From Cephalotus follicularis (lineage: Eukaryota; Streptophyta; Magnoliopsida; Oxalidales; Cephalotaceae): DNA of 64,000 nucleotides. This document shows, one piece after another, positions 35,235 through 46,658 of this stretch. The translations under genes were made by a program, and so were the position numbers. The notes under the pieces were generated by a model, which was given only the letters and a program-made list of their open reading frames with translations, was not told the DNA's origin and searched no databases. The stretch spans positions 137,414-201,413 of the forward strand of contig BDDD01001598.1 in assembly GCA_001972305.1 (NCBI GenBank). Reading direction: 5' to 3'. Within the stretch, counting starts at the first letter, position 1, and each line of letters starts with the position of its first letter.

Positions 35235-37993
35235 TGTAATACCCTGTTCGTTCGTAAATGTATTTTTACGGGTTCGTAAATATATATTTTACAGATTTTA
35301 TATGTGTTTTTGGGCTTTTAATTTTGGTTAATTTTAAAAGTCCGGTTGCCCTATGATCGGGTTTCTGTGAATTGTGCGGAATGATACCAGTCCGAAATTC
35401 GGGTATGTTATGCTATGTTTGAGTTTGGGTTTTATTAATTCTTTTTTTAATCCAAAACTTATTTTATTAAAAACAATTATTATTCTTTTATTTTAATATT
35501 CCTAAATTCCTTTTTCTTTATTAATTCTTTTTCTTTTCTTTTTCCTATTTTATCATTTTCTACCATTTCTTCCTACTTCCTTCCACCATCTCCTTCTTTC
35601 TAGCAATTCCCACTATCAATTCACATGTTAAAGCTTCCTTTTCCATTTGAAAATACAGAAAAGTTCCCCCTTATTCTCCCTTTTGTCAAATCTTGTCTCC
35701 TCCTTTCTTCATTATTGAGTGCCATTGCCATTTTTATATGATGCCACCATCCTTATTGCAAACCAATCCGAATCTGCCTTGTTTGTGTGAAATAATCTGT
35801 TGTGTAAATCATTCTTCAAAGTTCAAGGGGTAATCTCAACCCTTAATTGATTTTTTTGGGTTAAATTCTCTTAATTTTCTATGTATGTCCAAATATGTCA
35901 TGGTTTTGTATTCTTCTGTTTTTGTCACAGCAGATTGTGTGTTGGTGTTTGTGTTATTCCTACTGTTTTCTGGGTCCTCTAACATCACTAAAGGTCAGTG
36001 AATTCATCCCCTTTAATGATAATCTTGTTCTAATGGCTTACTTTGAGTTTTTATGCTCTTGATGTCTTTGAGTCTTTGATTCTTGCCCAAACATGTTATC
36101 ATTGTGTTAGTGATATTATCTACACGTTTTATGCACCTATATATGTCACAAACTGAGTTTACAACATCTGCAATCAATTAGAAACAGAATCTGGACATGT
36201 TCATGCAATGTCTTCTTGCTTCCTTTTTCAAGTTAAATCTCTACCAAGTTGTTTCCTTGTCAAATTTGTGTTTCCATGTCACCTACAAGTCATATATAAT
36301 CATATGTTTATGTCCATATGTCTCTAGTTTAATGTAGAAATCATTTGAACCATTTTCAGTAGCAAATCGTCGGATTTCCAATTGTTCTGTCGCCCAAAAG
36401 AGTCGGCTGTCTGAGTGGACAGTCGATTGGAATGGTTGTCTAGTCGAATGGATTGAAGAACACAGTCTACTACCTGCATTTTTGGTTGAGTAGTCGACTG
36501 TTCACATGATCCAGTCGACTGCCAAGCCTCTCCAGTCGACTCGACCCCTGTTCTAGTCGACTATCATGCCCAGGAATGTGCTGTTTTCAACCGTTTTGAT
36601 TCGTTTGACCCCCGAATCGATCCGAATCTTTTCCAAACACTTTTATGAGTTTGTTTAATGCTTCTGATGTGTTTTAGACTCTTATACATATGATTTCGAA
36701 TGCCTTTTTGATTGTGTACTTCAAAGGAGAAATTGTTTTTGATCGCATATTTGTAAGTACTTTACAAGCGCATAAGGTAAGGATTCTTCGTTCCTTGACA
36801 CATTCTTACTATTTCAGTTCCGTTTGAGATTAAATACAGATTCTGGTTTGACACATTCTTACTATCATTCTTACTTTACAAGCGCATATTTGTATGTACT
36901 ATTTCGTATGTTTGGGTTTTTGGAAATAAAGTCATTTGATATTTTATGAAGTAAATATTCTGACTTTATAATGTATTTATGAAACGTTATGCAATCATCT
37001 ATTTATTGTGAAATTAGATGAATTGATGTTACTGATTAAGAAAGTATGTGAAACTATATCGTTTGAATATGATTTGTGGTAATGTTTTGGGAAATGTTTT
37101 TATTTTAGAATGATTTGATGAAATCATATTTTTGGAAATGGTGAAATACTGAGCTTTTATATCCACCTATGGGGGTACCATAGGCATGTTGTGGGCCTGG
37201 CACGGGGGCATGACACTTTCCGTAACGGTGTGATTCGTTTACGGGGTCTCTCAGGGATATCCATAGATCGGATTTGGGATAGAGGCGTATAGATCGATCT
37301 TAGTTATATGTTATTGGGATATGTTTTGGGATATGAGAATTGTATGTGTAGTGCCGTATACTACAATTCCATTGGCAAAGTGGGTGTCGCGAACCCCTTG
37401 CTACTATATGATATGTTATGGTTATTGGTGCTCAGTTTATGGAACCTAAGTTTTGGAAAAGATATGCTTTACGTTTTGAAAGTTTATTGCTCCTACGTTT
37501 TGAGAAGGTACACTTTATGGTTTATATGTTTTGCCGTGGGCATTTATAAAACATGTTTAAATTATTTTATTGCTAATATTTCAGTTCTAAATGTACTTTT
37601 GGAAATCTTCCTGCTTTAAAATATTATTTACTGTTTTATATTCTATATCCGTACTGAGGTTTGCTCAGCCGCGTTTTTGTTTCCATGTGGCAGGTTATCA
37701 GGAGCAAGGGGGCAATGTGTGATGAGAGTGACTCCCATATGTCTGAGGATCGTCTAGTAGCTGATCCTTTCATGTTTTGTGGTCATAGTGGAACCCGATA
37801 ATTAAACAATGTGTTATTTCAGTTTATGACTTTTGGATTTTGGATAAGTTTCAGTTATGATCAGTTTTTATATGTCATGGATATGCTTTAAACCATCACG
37901 TTTTTAATGAAGATGAACATTTTTAATAGGATATGTCCTGTTTAGTTTCAGTCTTATGCACTGTGGCGACTTCCACAGATCGGGGGTGTTACA
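35235..37993 (+). repeat. LTR 2 of element D (shared, central)
   Basis: A 2759-base LTR with the same ends as LTR 1. It lacks the CACTA-like insertion. It serves as 3' LTR of the first unit and 5' LTR of the second. CAGTCGRCTG cluster at 36400-36563; cctatgggggtaccatagg hairpin at 37166-37184. Confidence 0.9.
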
Positions 37994-38166
37994 GTTTATG
38001 GTATCAGAGCATAGGTTTTGTTCCTTAGAAGACCTAACTAGGTTTGACCTGTGAGCTTGGGTAGACTTGGGTTAGGGCTGTTCTGTTATGTTTCGATATT
38101 TTTGATATGTTTTCTATTTTGGTTTTGTGTTTCGGTTTGATATCACGTGTTCGGTTTCTTTTGTAG

Positions 38167-39909
38167 ATGGTACGCACAAGAAACACTCCTCAGAGAACTA
38201 CACCAGTTGGGGCTCAAAATGAAGCTAGGAACGAGCCTTCTGTGGAAGAGTTGGTTCGTCAAGCAGTTGCTCAGGAGGTGAATCGTGTTATGCAACAACA
38301 GAACCGGGAACAAGTTGTCGAGGAGAATGCTCCGGCAGAGGTTCAGGCGGGTGTGGAAACTGGGGATAGGCATGGCACCCCTACTCATGTTTGGCTTGAG
38401 CGGTTTCAGAAACTGAGGCCGCTGTCTTTCAGTTCGGCTGTGACTCCGGTGGAAGCTGAACATTGGATAGCACATATGGAGAAGATCTTTAATGTTCTGA
38501 GGTGTGATGATCAGCATAAGGTAAGATTGGGGACTTACAAACTTGAAGGAGACACCCAGAAATGGTGGAATACTCTGAATTCAGGTAAGGGTGGAGGTTA
38601 TGCAGATGCTCTATCTTGGTTTGAGTTCCGGGATGTCTTCTATCAGCAGTATTTCCCCACTGCTGATAAGGAGGCCTATGCTAGAGAGTTCGTAAATACC
38701 AGGCAGAAAGATGGAGAGGCAGTTTCAGAGTTCTTGGCCCGTTTCACTAGATTGGCTGGGTTTGCTGGATCCACGGCTGGGTCAGCATCTGAGCAAGCTG
38801 AAAAATTCAAGTGGAAGCTGCATTACCAGTTTCGGGGAAAGCTGATCAATTCTAGGTTTGCGGATGTAGCTGAGGTTGCCAATGCCGCGAAAAACATTGA
38901 GTTAGAGAGATTGGATTTTCAGGCAGCTCGTCTGGAAGGAGATAAAAAGCGGTATAGGAATGAACAAGGTTCTGGACAGCAGAACAAGGGTCAGGGCAGT
39001 TCATGGAACAAGGGCAGAGGAGGCAAACAACATAAGAAAGATCACAAGCAGAATAAAGATGGAAATCAACAGCGTCAGCAAGGATATGGCCAGAAAAATG
39101 CACAGGGAGCTGATAGGGGTAACCCCGAGGTTCAGATTGCTAGGTGTGATGCTTGTGGTAGGTATCATCCGGTCGGTACCTGTTATAAAGTCAGTGGAGC
39201 TTGTTTTGTATGTGGACAAATGGGACACTTCGCGAAAGATTGTCAGGATCCTCGCGCTAAGGAGAGGAAGGGTAATGGTACAAATGCTGTGCAACGCAAC
39301 CTGGGTGGCCGAGTCTTTGCAATTACGGCTCATCAGGAAGCTAATGCTCAAGGTACGGTTACGGGTTTTATTTCTGTTGGTAACCGTAGAGCTTATGTGT
39401 TATATGATACTGGATCGACACACTTGGTTGTGGCGAGGTCTTTTGTTCGGCATCTTGGGATGCCTTCCCAATTGTTTGATCCAGCTTTGGTTCTTTCTAC
39501 CCCTATGGGGACATCTGTTGTGATATCTGAGTGTTTTTATGCTTGTCCAATTGTTTTTTATGATCGGATTCGTGATGCGAATCTTTTTCCTATGGATATG
39601 TATGATTTCGATATGATTTTGGGGATGGACTGGTTGGAGCACCATCGGGCTACGATTGTTTGTCATGCTCGGAGGGTTCTGTTCAGAGATGTGGATCGAC
39701 CTGATTTTATTTATCAGGGTTCACGGGCTATGAAAGATGTTAAGGTTATATCTATTTTGAAAGCTCAGAAGTTAGTAGCTAAGGGCGCCGAAGGGTTTCT
39801 AGCTGTGGTCAAGGATGTCTCGAGGGACGAGTCCTGCCTTGAAGATTATCCTGTGGTTAGAGAATTTTCTGATGTGTTTCCGGAGGAGTTGCCGGGTTTG
39901 CCACCGTAA
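38167..39909 (+). CDS. gag-pro: gag-protease polyprotein, element D second unit
   Basis: This 580-codon open frame is the longest in the window. Start codon 38167 follows tttgtag about 170 bases after the primer site, the same place as in units B and D1. Residues about 80-240 form the gag core (HWIAHMEKIFNVLRC, TYKLEGDTQKWWNTL). About 245-330 is basic and Gln/Lys-rich. A CCHC knuckle CFVCGQMGHFAKDC lies at about 346-359. The protease follows with LYDTGSTHLVVARSF (about 411-425) and ILGMDWLEHH (about 484). It ends in the linker DVFPEELPGLPP before reverse transcriptase. In this group gag, protease and RT are normally one polyprotein. It acts in cytoplasmic particles. Confidence 0.88.
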   Translation: MVRTRNTPQRTTPVGAQNEARNEPSVEELVRQAVAQEVNRVMQQQNREQVVEENAPAEVQAGVETGDRHGTPTHVWLERFQKLRPLSFSSAVTPVEAEHWIAHMEKIFNVLRCDDQHKVRLGTYKLEGDTQKWWNTLNSGKGGGYADALSWFEFRDVFYQQYFPTADKEAYAREFVNTRQKDGEAVSEFLARFTRLAGFAGSTAGSASEQAEKFKWKLHYQFRGKLINSRFADVAEVANAAKNIELERLDFQAARLEGDKKRYRNEQGSGQQNKGQGSSWNKGRGGKQHKKDHKQNKDGNQQRQQGYGQKNAQGADRGNPEVQIARCDACGRYHPVGTCYKVSGACFVCGQMGHFAKDCQDPRAKERKGNGTNAVQRNLGGRVFAITAHQEANAQGTVTGFISVGNRRAYVLYDTGSTHLVVARSFVRHLGMPSQLFDPALVLSTPMGTSVVISECFYACPIVFYDRIRDANLFPMDMYDFDMILGMDWLEHHRATIVCHARRVLFRDVDRPDFIYQGSRAMKDVKVISILKAQKLVAKGAEGFLAVVKDVSRDESCLEDYPVVREFSDVFPEELPGLPP

Positions 39910-40887
39910 CGGGAAGTAGAGTTTACCATCGAACTCATTCCTGGGGCGGCACCTATATCTAAAGCACCGAATAGGATGGCACCGCTTGAGTTGCAAGAGC
40001 TGAAGGAGCAGTTGCAAGAGTTGTTAGGTCGGGGTTTTATCCGGCCAAGTGTTTCACCGTGGGGAGCTCCGGTTTTGTTTGTGAAGAAGAAAGACGGATC
40101 TATGAGACTGTGTATTGATTACAGAGAATTGAATCGAATCACTGTTCAAAATAAATACCTTTTACCTAGGATTGATGACCTGTTTGATCAACTCCAAGGT
40201 GCACGGTATTTTTCTAAGATCGATTTGAGATCGGGATATCATCAGTTGCGGATAAAAGATGAAGATGTGCCTAAGACCGCTTTCCGCACACGCTATGGGC
40301 ATTATGAATTTTTGGTGATGCCGTTTGGGCTTACAAATGCACCGGCAGTTTTCATGGACCTAATGAATCGGGTTTTTCATGAGTATCTCGATCGCTGTGT
40401 GATTGTGTTCATCAATGATATCCTTGTGTATTCGAAATCGAAGGAGGAACATGAAGAGAAACTTCGTATAGTGCTTGGTATTCTGAGAAAGAATCAGCTA
40501 TACGCAAAGTTTTCGAAATGTGGGTTCTGGTTGGAACAGGTGGCGTTTTTAGGCCATGTGGTTACATCGGAAGGGATTTCTGTGGATCCTCCTAAGGTTG
40601 AAGCTATTACTAAATGGCCGAGACCTACTATAGTATCGGAAGTTAGGAGCTTTTTGGGTTTAGCTGGTTACTATAGGCGGTTCGTGGAAGGCTTCTCCTC
40701 TATAGCCTTGCCACTAACTCAGCTTATGAGGAAGGGAGCGAAGTTTGTGTCGAATGATGAACGGGAGGCAAGTTTCGAGAAGTTGAAGAACGGTCTTGTG
40801 TCTGCACCGATTCTCCATGTACCGTCTGGGTCGGGAGGATACCAGATTTTCAGCGATGCTCTAAGAAGGGTTTGGGATGTGTTCTGA
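39910..40887 (+). pseudogene. rt: Reverse transcriptase, element D second unit
   Basis: The region shows the Gypsy RT blocks in order: [80 protein letters not shown], then [40 protein letters not shown] and [16 protein letters not shown]. The enzyme copies element RNA into DNA. The ATG of the open stretch (39976) is not a true start, since RT is released from a polyprotein. RNase H follows in an overlapping frame. Part of a broken unit. Confidence 0.88.
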
Positions 40888-41393
40888 TGCAGCACGGTCA
40901 TGTGATAGCTTATGCTTCGAGACAGTTGAAGCCTTATGAGGTAAACTATCCTACGCATGATCTTGAGTTGGCAGCGGTAGTGTTTGCATTGAAGATTTGG
41001 AGGCACTACTTGAACGGAGAAACTTGTGACGTCTTTACCGATCATAAGAGTCTCAAGTACATCTTCACGCAAAAGGAGTTGAATATGCGTCAGAGACGTT
41101 GGTTGGAGCTTTTGAAAGACTACGATCTGAATATTCAGTACCACCCTGGTAAAGCAAACGTGGTAGCTGATGCTCTGAGTAGGAAGAGTTCCGGGAGTGT
41201 GGCGGCTTTGGTTACGCAGTCGCATTTGATAGCAGATATGGAGAGATTGGATTTGAATCTGTTTGTTCGTGGTTCAGATGGGTATATGGCTGGTATGAAT
41301 ATGGAACCTACCCTTATATCTCGAATTAAGGCAGCTCAGAATGATGACGGTGAGCTTTGGGCCTTGGTTCAGAATGTTGAAAAGGGTAAATAG
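40872..41393 (+). pseudogene. rnh: RNase H, element D second unit
   Basis: [29 protein letters not shown] is followed by [21 protein letters not shown] and [18 protein letters not shown], the classic Ty3/Gypsy RNase H order. A spacer leads to integrase. The RNase H removes the RNA strand during reverse transcription. It overlaps the end of the RT stretch by a few bases in another frame. Confidence 0.85.
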
Positions 41394-42423
41394 TCAGAGT
41401 TCCGAGTGGATGAGCATGGAGTGATCTGGTTGGGTAGTCGGTTGTGCGTTCCGGCAGATGCTTCTATCAGAGATGCTGTTTTGTCTGAGGCACACAGTTC
41501 TCCGTTCTCTATACATCCGGGTTCTAAAAAATGTATAGGGACTCGAAGGAAAATTTCTGGTGGAGCGGAATGAAGAGGGATGTAGCAGAGTTTGTTGGGA
41601 AGTGTTTGGTCTGTCAGCAGGTTAAGATCGAACACCAGCGAGCTAGTGGTTTGGTATAGCCCTTAGAAGTTCCAGTAATGAAATGGGAGAGTATTGCGAT
41701 GGATTTTGTTACTGGTTTGCGTAGAACTTATCGAAGGAACGATGTTATTTGGGTTGTCGTGGATCAGTTGACCAAATCAGCTTATTTCTTGGAAATTCGA
41801 GAGGACTTTTCTGTGGACCGCTTCGCGGAAGTTTTCCAACGGGAGATTGTGAGACTTCATGGGACTCCTGTATCTATTGTTTCAGATAGGGATCCTCATT
41901 TCACTTCACCGTTTTGGAAGGGATTTCAGAAAGCTTGGGGTACTAGACTAAATTTCAGTACAACTTTCCATCCACAGACAGATGGGCAGACCGAGAGGAC
42001 CATTCAGACCTTAGAAGATATGTTGAGGTCTTGTGTTTTGGACTGGACTGGGAGCTGGGATGAGTATTTGAGTCTAGTGGAGTTTGCCTACAATAACAGT
42101 TGGCATGCTAGTATCGGTATGGCTCAGTTTGAAGCTTTGTATGGTAGGAAATGTAGGGCTCCGACATGCTGGGATAAAGTTGGAGAAAGGGTTATCGAGG
42201 GACCCGAGCTAGTACGAATTACTAGTGAGAAAGTGGCGATTGCAAGGGAGATACTGAAGACAGCTCAATCTAGACAGAAAAGTTATGCGGATAAACATCG
42301 TAGGGATTCGGAGTTCAAAGTGGGTGAACATGTGTTCTTAAAAGTTTCACCTTGGAAAGGCGTTCGACAGTTTGGACTGAAGGGAAAGTTGAGTCCTCGG
42401 TATATAGGACCATTTGAGATTCT
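41394..42423 (+). pseudogene. int: Integrase, element D second unit
   Basis: The zinc region (CLVCQQVKIEHQRAS, about 41605-41645) and the core from 41678 (WESIAMDFVTGL, HGTPVSIVSDRD, FHPQTDGQTERTIQTLEDM) are close to the first unit. The C-terminal part reaches GPFEIL at 42422, where sequence of LTR 3 begins. No chromodomain tail is seen in this unit. Fossil, broken. Confidence 0.85.
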
Positions 42424-44195
42424 ACAAACTGAGTTTACAACATCTGCAATCAATTAGAAACAGAATCTGGACATGTTCATGCAATGTCTTCTTGCTTCCT
42501 TTTTCAAGTTAAATCTCTACCAAGTTGTTTCCTTGTCAAATTTGTGTTTCCATGTCACCTACAAGTCATATATAATCATATGTTTATGTCCATATGTCTC
42601 TAGTTTAATGTAGAAATCATTTGAACCATTTTCAGTAGCAAATCATCGGATTTCGAACTGTTCTGCCGCCCAAAACAGTCGGCTGTCTGAGTGGACAGTC
42701 GACTGGAATGGTTGTCTAGTCGACTGGATTGAAGAACACAGTCAACTACCTGCATTTTTGGTTGAGTAGTCGACTGTTCACATGATCCAGTCGACTGCCA
42801 AGCCTCTCCAGTCGACTGGACCCCTGTTCTAGTCGACTATCATGCCCTGGAATGTGCTGTTTTCAACCGTTTTGATTCGTTTGACCCCCGAATCGATCCG
42901 AATCTTTTCCAAACACTTTTATGAGTTTGTTTAATGCTTCTGATGTGTTTTAGACTCTTATACATATGATTTTGAATGCCTTTTTTATTGTGTACTTCAA
43001 AGGAGAAATTGTTTTTGATCGCATATTTGTAAGTACTTTGCAAGCGCATAAGGTACGGATTCTTCGTTCCTTGACACATTCTTACTGTTTCAGTTCCGTT
43101 TGAGATTAAATACAGATTCTGGTTTGATATAACTCGGTTTGTAAATATGTTTACCTTGGTTTATAAATTCCGTATGTTTGAGTTTTTGGAAATAAAGTCA
43201 TTTGATATTTTATGAAGTAAATATTCTGACTTTATAATGTATTTACGAAACGTTATGCAATCATCTATTTATTGTGAAGATGAATTGATGTTACTGATTA
43301 TGAAAGTACGTGAAACTATATCGTTTGAATACGATTTATGGTAATGTTTTGGGAAACGTTTTTATTTTAAAATGATTTGATGAAATCATATTTTTGGAAA
43401 TGGTGAAATACTGAGCTTTTATATCCACCTATGGGGGTACCATAGGCATGCTGTGGGCCTGGCAAGGGGGCATGACACTTTCCGTAATGGTGTGATTCGT
43501 TTACGGCGTCTCTCAGGGACATCCGTAGATCGGATTTGGGATAGAGGCGTATAGATCGATTTATATGTTATTGGGATATGTTTTGGGATATGGGAATTGT
43601 ATGTGTAGTGCCGTATACTGCAATTCCATTCGCAAAGTGGGTGTCGCGAACCCCTTGCTACTATATGATATGTTATGGTTATTGGTGCTCAGTTTATGGA
43701 ACCTATGTTTTGGAAAAGATATGCTTTACGTTTTGAAAGTTTATTGCTCCTATGTTTTGAGAAGGTACACTTTATGGTTTATATGTTTTACCGTGGGCAT
43801 TTATAAAACATGTTTAAATTATTTTACTGCTAAGATTTCAGTTCTAAATGTACTTTTGGAAATCTTCCTGCTTTAAAATATTATTTACTGTTTTATATTC
43901 TATATCCGTACTGAGGTTTGCTCAGCCGCGTTTTTGTTTCCATGTGGCAGGTTATCAGGAGCAAGGGGGCAATGTGTGATGAGAGTGACTCCCATATGTC
44001 TGAGGATCGTCTAGTTATGATCAGTTTATGACTTTAGGATTTTGGATAAGTTTCAGTTATGATCAGTTTTTATATGTTATGGATATGCTTTAAACCATCA
44101 CGTTTTTAATAAAGATGAACGTTTTTAATATGATATGTCCTGTTTAGTTTCGGTCTTATGCACTGTGGTGACTTCCATAGATCAGGGGTGTTACA
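42424..44195 (+). repeat. LTR 3 (partial) of element D
   Basis: It corresponds to about 36150-37993 of LTR 2, starting at acaaactgagtttacaacat and ending ggggtgttaca before the ttatg duplication. It holds the CAGTCGRCTG cluster (42675-42840) and the hairpin at 43428-43446. Confidence 0.9.
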
Positions 44196-46284
44196 TTATG
44201 CTTGCTCCCGGGGTATGTGGAGGATGGATTATCACGTTACCATTTGGATTTAACCTAAAGCGTAATGCGGGGTTTGTGCTAAGGAGCATGAGACTGAACA
44301 GACCCACCATATGAAACCTATTTTGAAAGTCATACCTATGTCAATAGGATTACCATAGTCTCGGTAGTGTATAGTCTATGGTGACTAGTCGACCATTCGT
44401 AGAGCTACGTTGTATCGTTAGACCTGAGCAGATGGCATGCATTGTGTTGTGAGTGCTTGGCTTTGATTTCCGCCTTCCCCGGCATTAGCCAGGTGCTGGT
44501 AAAAAGGTTGTCTTTAGGCCTTGTGGGAGCTTCATTGAGATGTATGGACGAGTTCGCAATAAGGGATCGTCAGACCCGTATGTAGGGTGATCGGCTCTAT
44601 ATTATTTATGTCCGTTGAGACTCATAAAACCCTGAGTAGGTATAGGCAGACTGGAAACGGGGTTTATGGGGATGTTTGCCGAAAGTTTCAATGCGTACAA
44701 GAATTTATATATATCGCGACTTTACCTAGGGGTGACATTATTCCGAACCTTAGGTCGCGGCCGGAGCCAAGTATGACGTAGGATACATGACACATATGCC
44801 GATGACTAGATAAAGTATTGGTTTAACCGGATGTCGACTTATAGACGTAGTTGATTCTACAGATCTGGGGGTGATGGGATTCACACCGGGGCTATTTTAA
44901 TAGTCGGGGAACCGGATTCAAACAGGGCTTTCAGGTCTGACATGATTATTGGAAATGCGATGCATGCTACACACATGCTAGCTTGGCGAAAAATCTAGTT
45001 TTAACGAGTATATATTAATTTGGCATTAGTGGTTTATTTATTTATTTAAATTTACCATCGTGTTGTCTAATTGATATATTACGAGAAACCACAGTGGGAG
45101 TATGTTTAACATACCTTGTGTGGGGTGCACATATTTAAAACTTGAGAGAAACAAATTTAATATAAGAGAAAGAGACTTTGACTTAGTCTTAAGTCTTCAA
45201 GCTTTTGTTTTTGGCTTTGCATGGGCACGCCAGAACAGAGGAAAAACGCACAGCTTCGTGCGTGGTGCCTGGTGCACGCTTCTGGCCGGAGAAGACGATG
45301 CGCGGTGGCATCGATGGCCGGGAAGAGGACCTGCTCGTCCACGGTGAGTCCTCCTCTCTTTCTCCATATCTTTTCTCCCCGCTTCTCTCTGTTTTTCTAG
45401 ACACCTTTTTCGCGTCACCCATTGTCGCGTCTTCTCTTCCGCCGCTTGTGTCTTGGTAGGTGGAGCCATGCTTGGCTCTGCCTATTTTGGCCTTAGACTA
45501 GGCATTTTTTGGTGCATTTTCGGTCGGTTTTGTGCATCTGCGTTGACCCTGGCGACTCAGTGCGTTGTGCGCTGTGACTCGGCGTTCCGCGCCGATTCAC
45601 AGCGATTCTTCCATTGGGTTGTGTTGGCCGTGCTTTGTAGGTGCTGGTTGTGGTGGTGCGGTATTGCGGCGATCATGTTTTGGCCGGGCGGGTTGACTCA
45701 CCGCCGTCAGTTCACCACGTTCCAGGCCGAGCCTCGCCGAGTCTCGGCCACCAGTGGCTTTATCGGGTCTTTGACGTTCACATATGTCATCGCCGGTCCA
45801 TGACTCGTTGACCGAGTCGCACTAAGTCCGAAATCAGTGAGTCGCCACCGCTGTTCACTGCCGTCCGGGGTGCTTCTCGCCCTGTCTCCACCAGAAACGA
45901 GCTGAGCAAATTTTTTTGAGTCTGTTGGTGTCTTGGTTGAAGCTTTCTCTGAGTTGCTGGAAACCGCCAGTGGAGCCGATAACCGGCAGTTACTTCGGTA
46001 AGCACATTGCGGCAAAGTGATGGAGCCACCAACGTTGGTATGGTTCCTAATCTTGTGTTTTTATTGTTAACCGAATTGGTTTCGGTTAAGTGGATGTATG
46101 ATTGACTGTTTTCGTTTTGTTCTATTGAATATTAAACGAGGATCCTAGGCGCATAGATTTTGGTAGTAAGATGTAATTGTGAACCTTGACTTGCAGTCTT
46201 GGTGTTTTTGAAAAATTAAAATTATACACACTTGCATCCCAGACCCAAAACCGACCGGGACCCCTCCGGGGTTCCAACAGAGGT

Positions 46285-46455
46285 CACATCCGATTGGGAC
46301 ATCTTACAAGGCCACTGGGGCATGTTTTGTGTATGGACAAATGGGTCATCTCTTTAAGGATTGTCCAACTCCTCGTTCAAGAAATAAAGGAGGAGATGGC
46401 AATGATGCAGGACAACGCAATGTGGGAGGTAGAGTCTTCGCCTTAACGATGCATT
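46285..46455 (+). pseudogene. gag: gag zinc-knuckle remnant of element B, right of element C
   Basis: The stretch encodes SHPIG...KATGACF and GQMGHLFKDC, matching the zinc-knuckle region of element D gag. Its left half is at 12150-12168, before element C. Beyond about 46455 no further coding domain is recognised before the 3' LTR. Confidence 0.75.
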
Positions 46456-46624
46456 AGGCTGCAAACGCCCCGTGTATTGTTTCGGTTTTGTTTTTTTGTT
46501 TTGTTTGGTAACCTGGAGGAGTTTGTTTTGTTGATATGACAACTTATTTGGTGGTAACTGAATCTTTTGTTATGCATCTTGGGTTGCCTTTTCTGTTATT
46601 AATTAGGATTGATATATGTTAAGA

Positions 46625-46658
46625 TTTCAGGACGAAATCTTTTGAAGGGTGGGAAGGA
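46625..46658 (+). other. gacgaaat signature and purine tract of element B
   Basis: ttcaggacgaaatctt and gaagggtgggaagga precede the TGTAATACCCCG start of the 3' LTR, as in element D. Confidence 0.75.

Larger units (their letters stand above)
23366..44195 (+). mobile_element. Element D: tandem chromovirus (LTR-internal-LTR-internal-LTR)
   Basis: Three copies of one LTR (23366-26372, 35235-37993, and a partial copy 42424-44195) alternate with two internal regions. The whole is bounded by one perfect ttatg duplication. Both internal regions have a TGGTATCAGAGC primer site and the same gag start. The first holds element F and the assembly gap. The second shows gag, protease, reverse transcriptase, RNase H and integrase. 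The first ends in a chromodomain-like tail and a gggacgaaatct purine tract. This is a Ty3/Gypsy chromovirus, probably Tekay/Del-like. LTRs differ by only a few percent, so it is one of the younger insertions. Both units are broken. Confidence 0.88.
12169..46279 (+). mobile_element. Element C: Copia LTR retrotransposon, 3' LTR split by element D
   Basis: The 5' LTR is 12169-17798, with further insertions inside. Then come a tRNA-Met type primer site, a degenerate Copia gag-pol at 17815-22942, a purine tract and the 3' LTR (22958-46279, containing element D). The LTRs start TGTTAGAG and end TTCCAACA. The first 200 bases of the two LTRs are about 93% alike by eye. The order protease, integrase, reverse transcriptase marks Copia. 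The element is heavily decayed, with many breaks. Confidence 0.85.
22958..46279 (+). repeat. 3' LTR of element C, split by element D
   Basis: LTR pieces 22958-23365 and 44196-46279 flank element D; together about 2.5 kb. The break point lies in a stretch that is continuous in the 5' LTR near 12565 (tgtattatgcttgctcccgg). The GC-rich block recurs at about 45200-46030. Confidence 0.85.
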
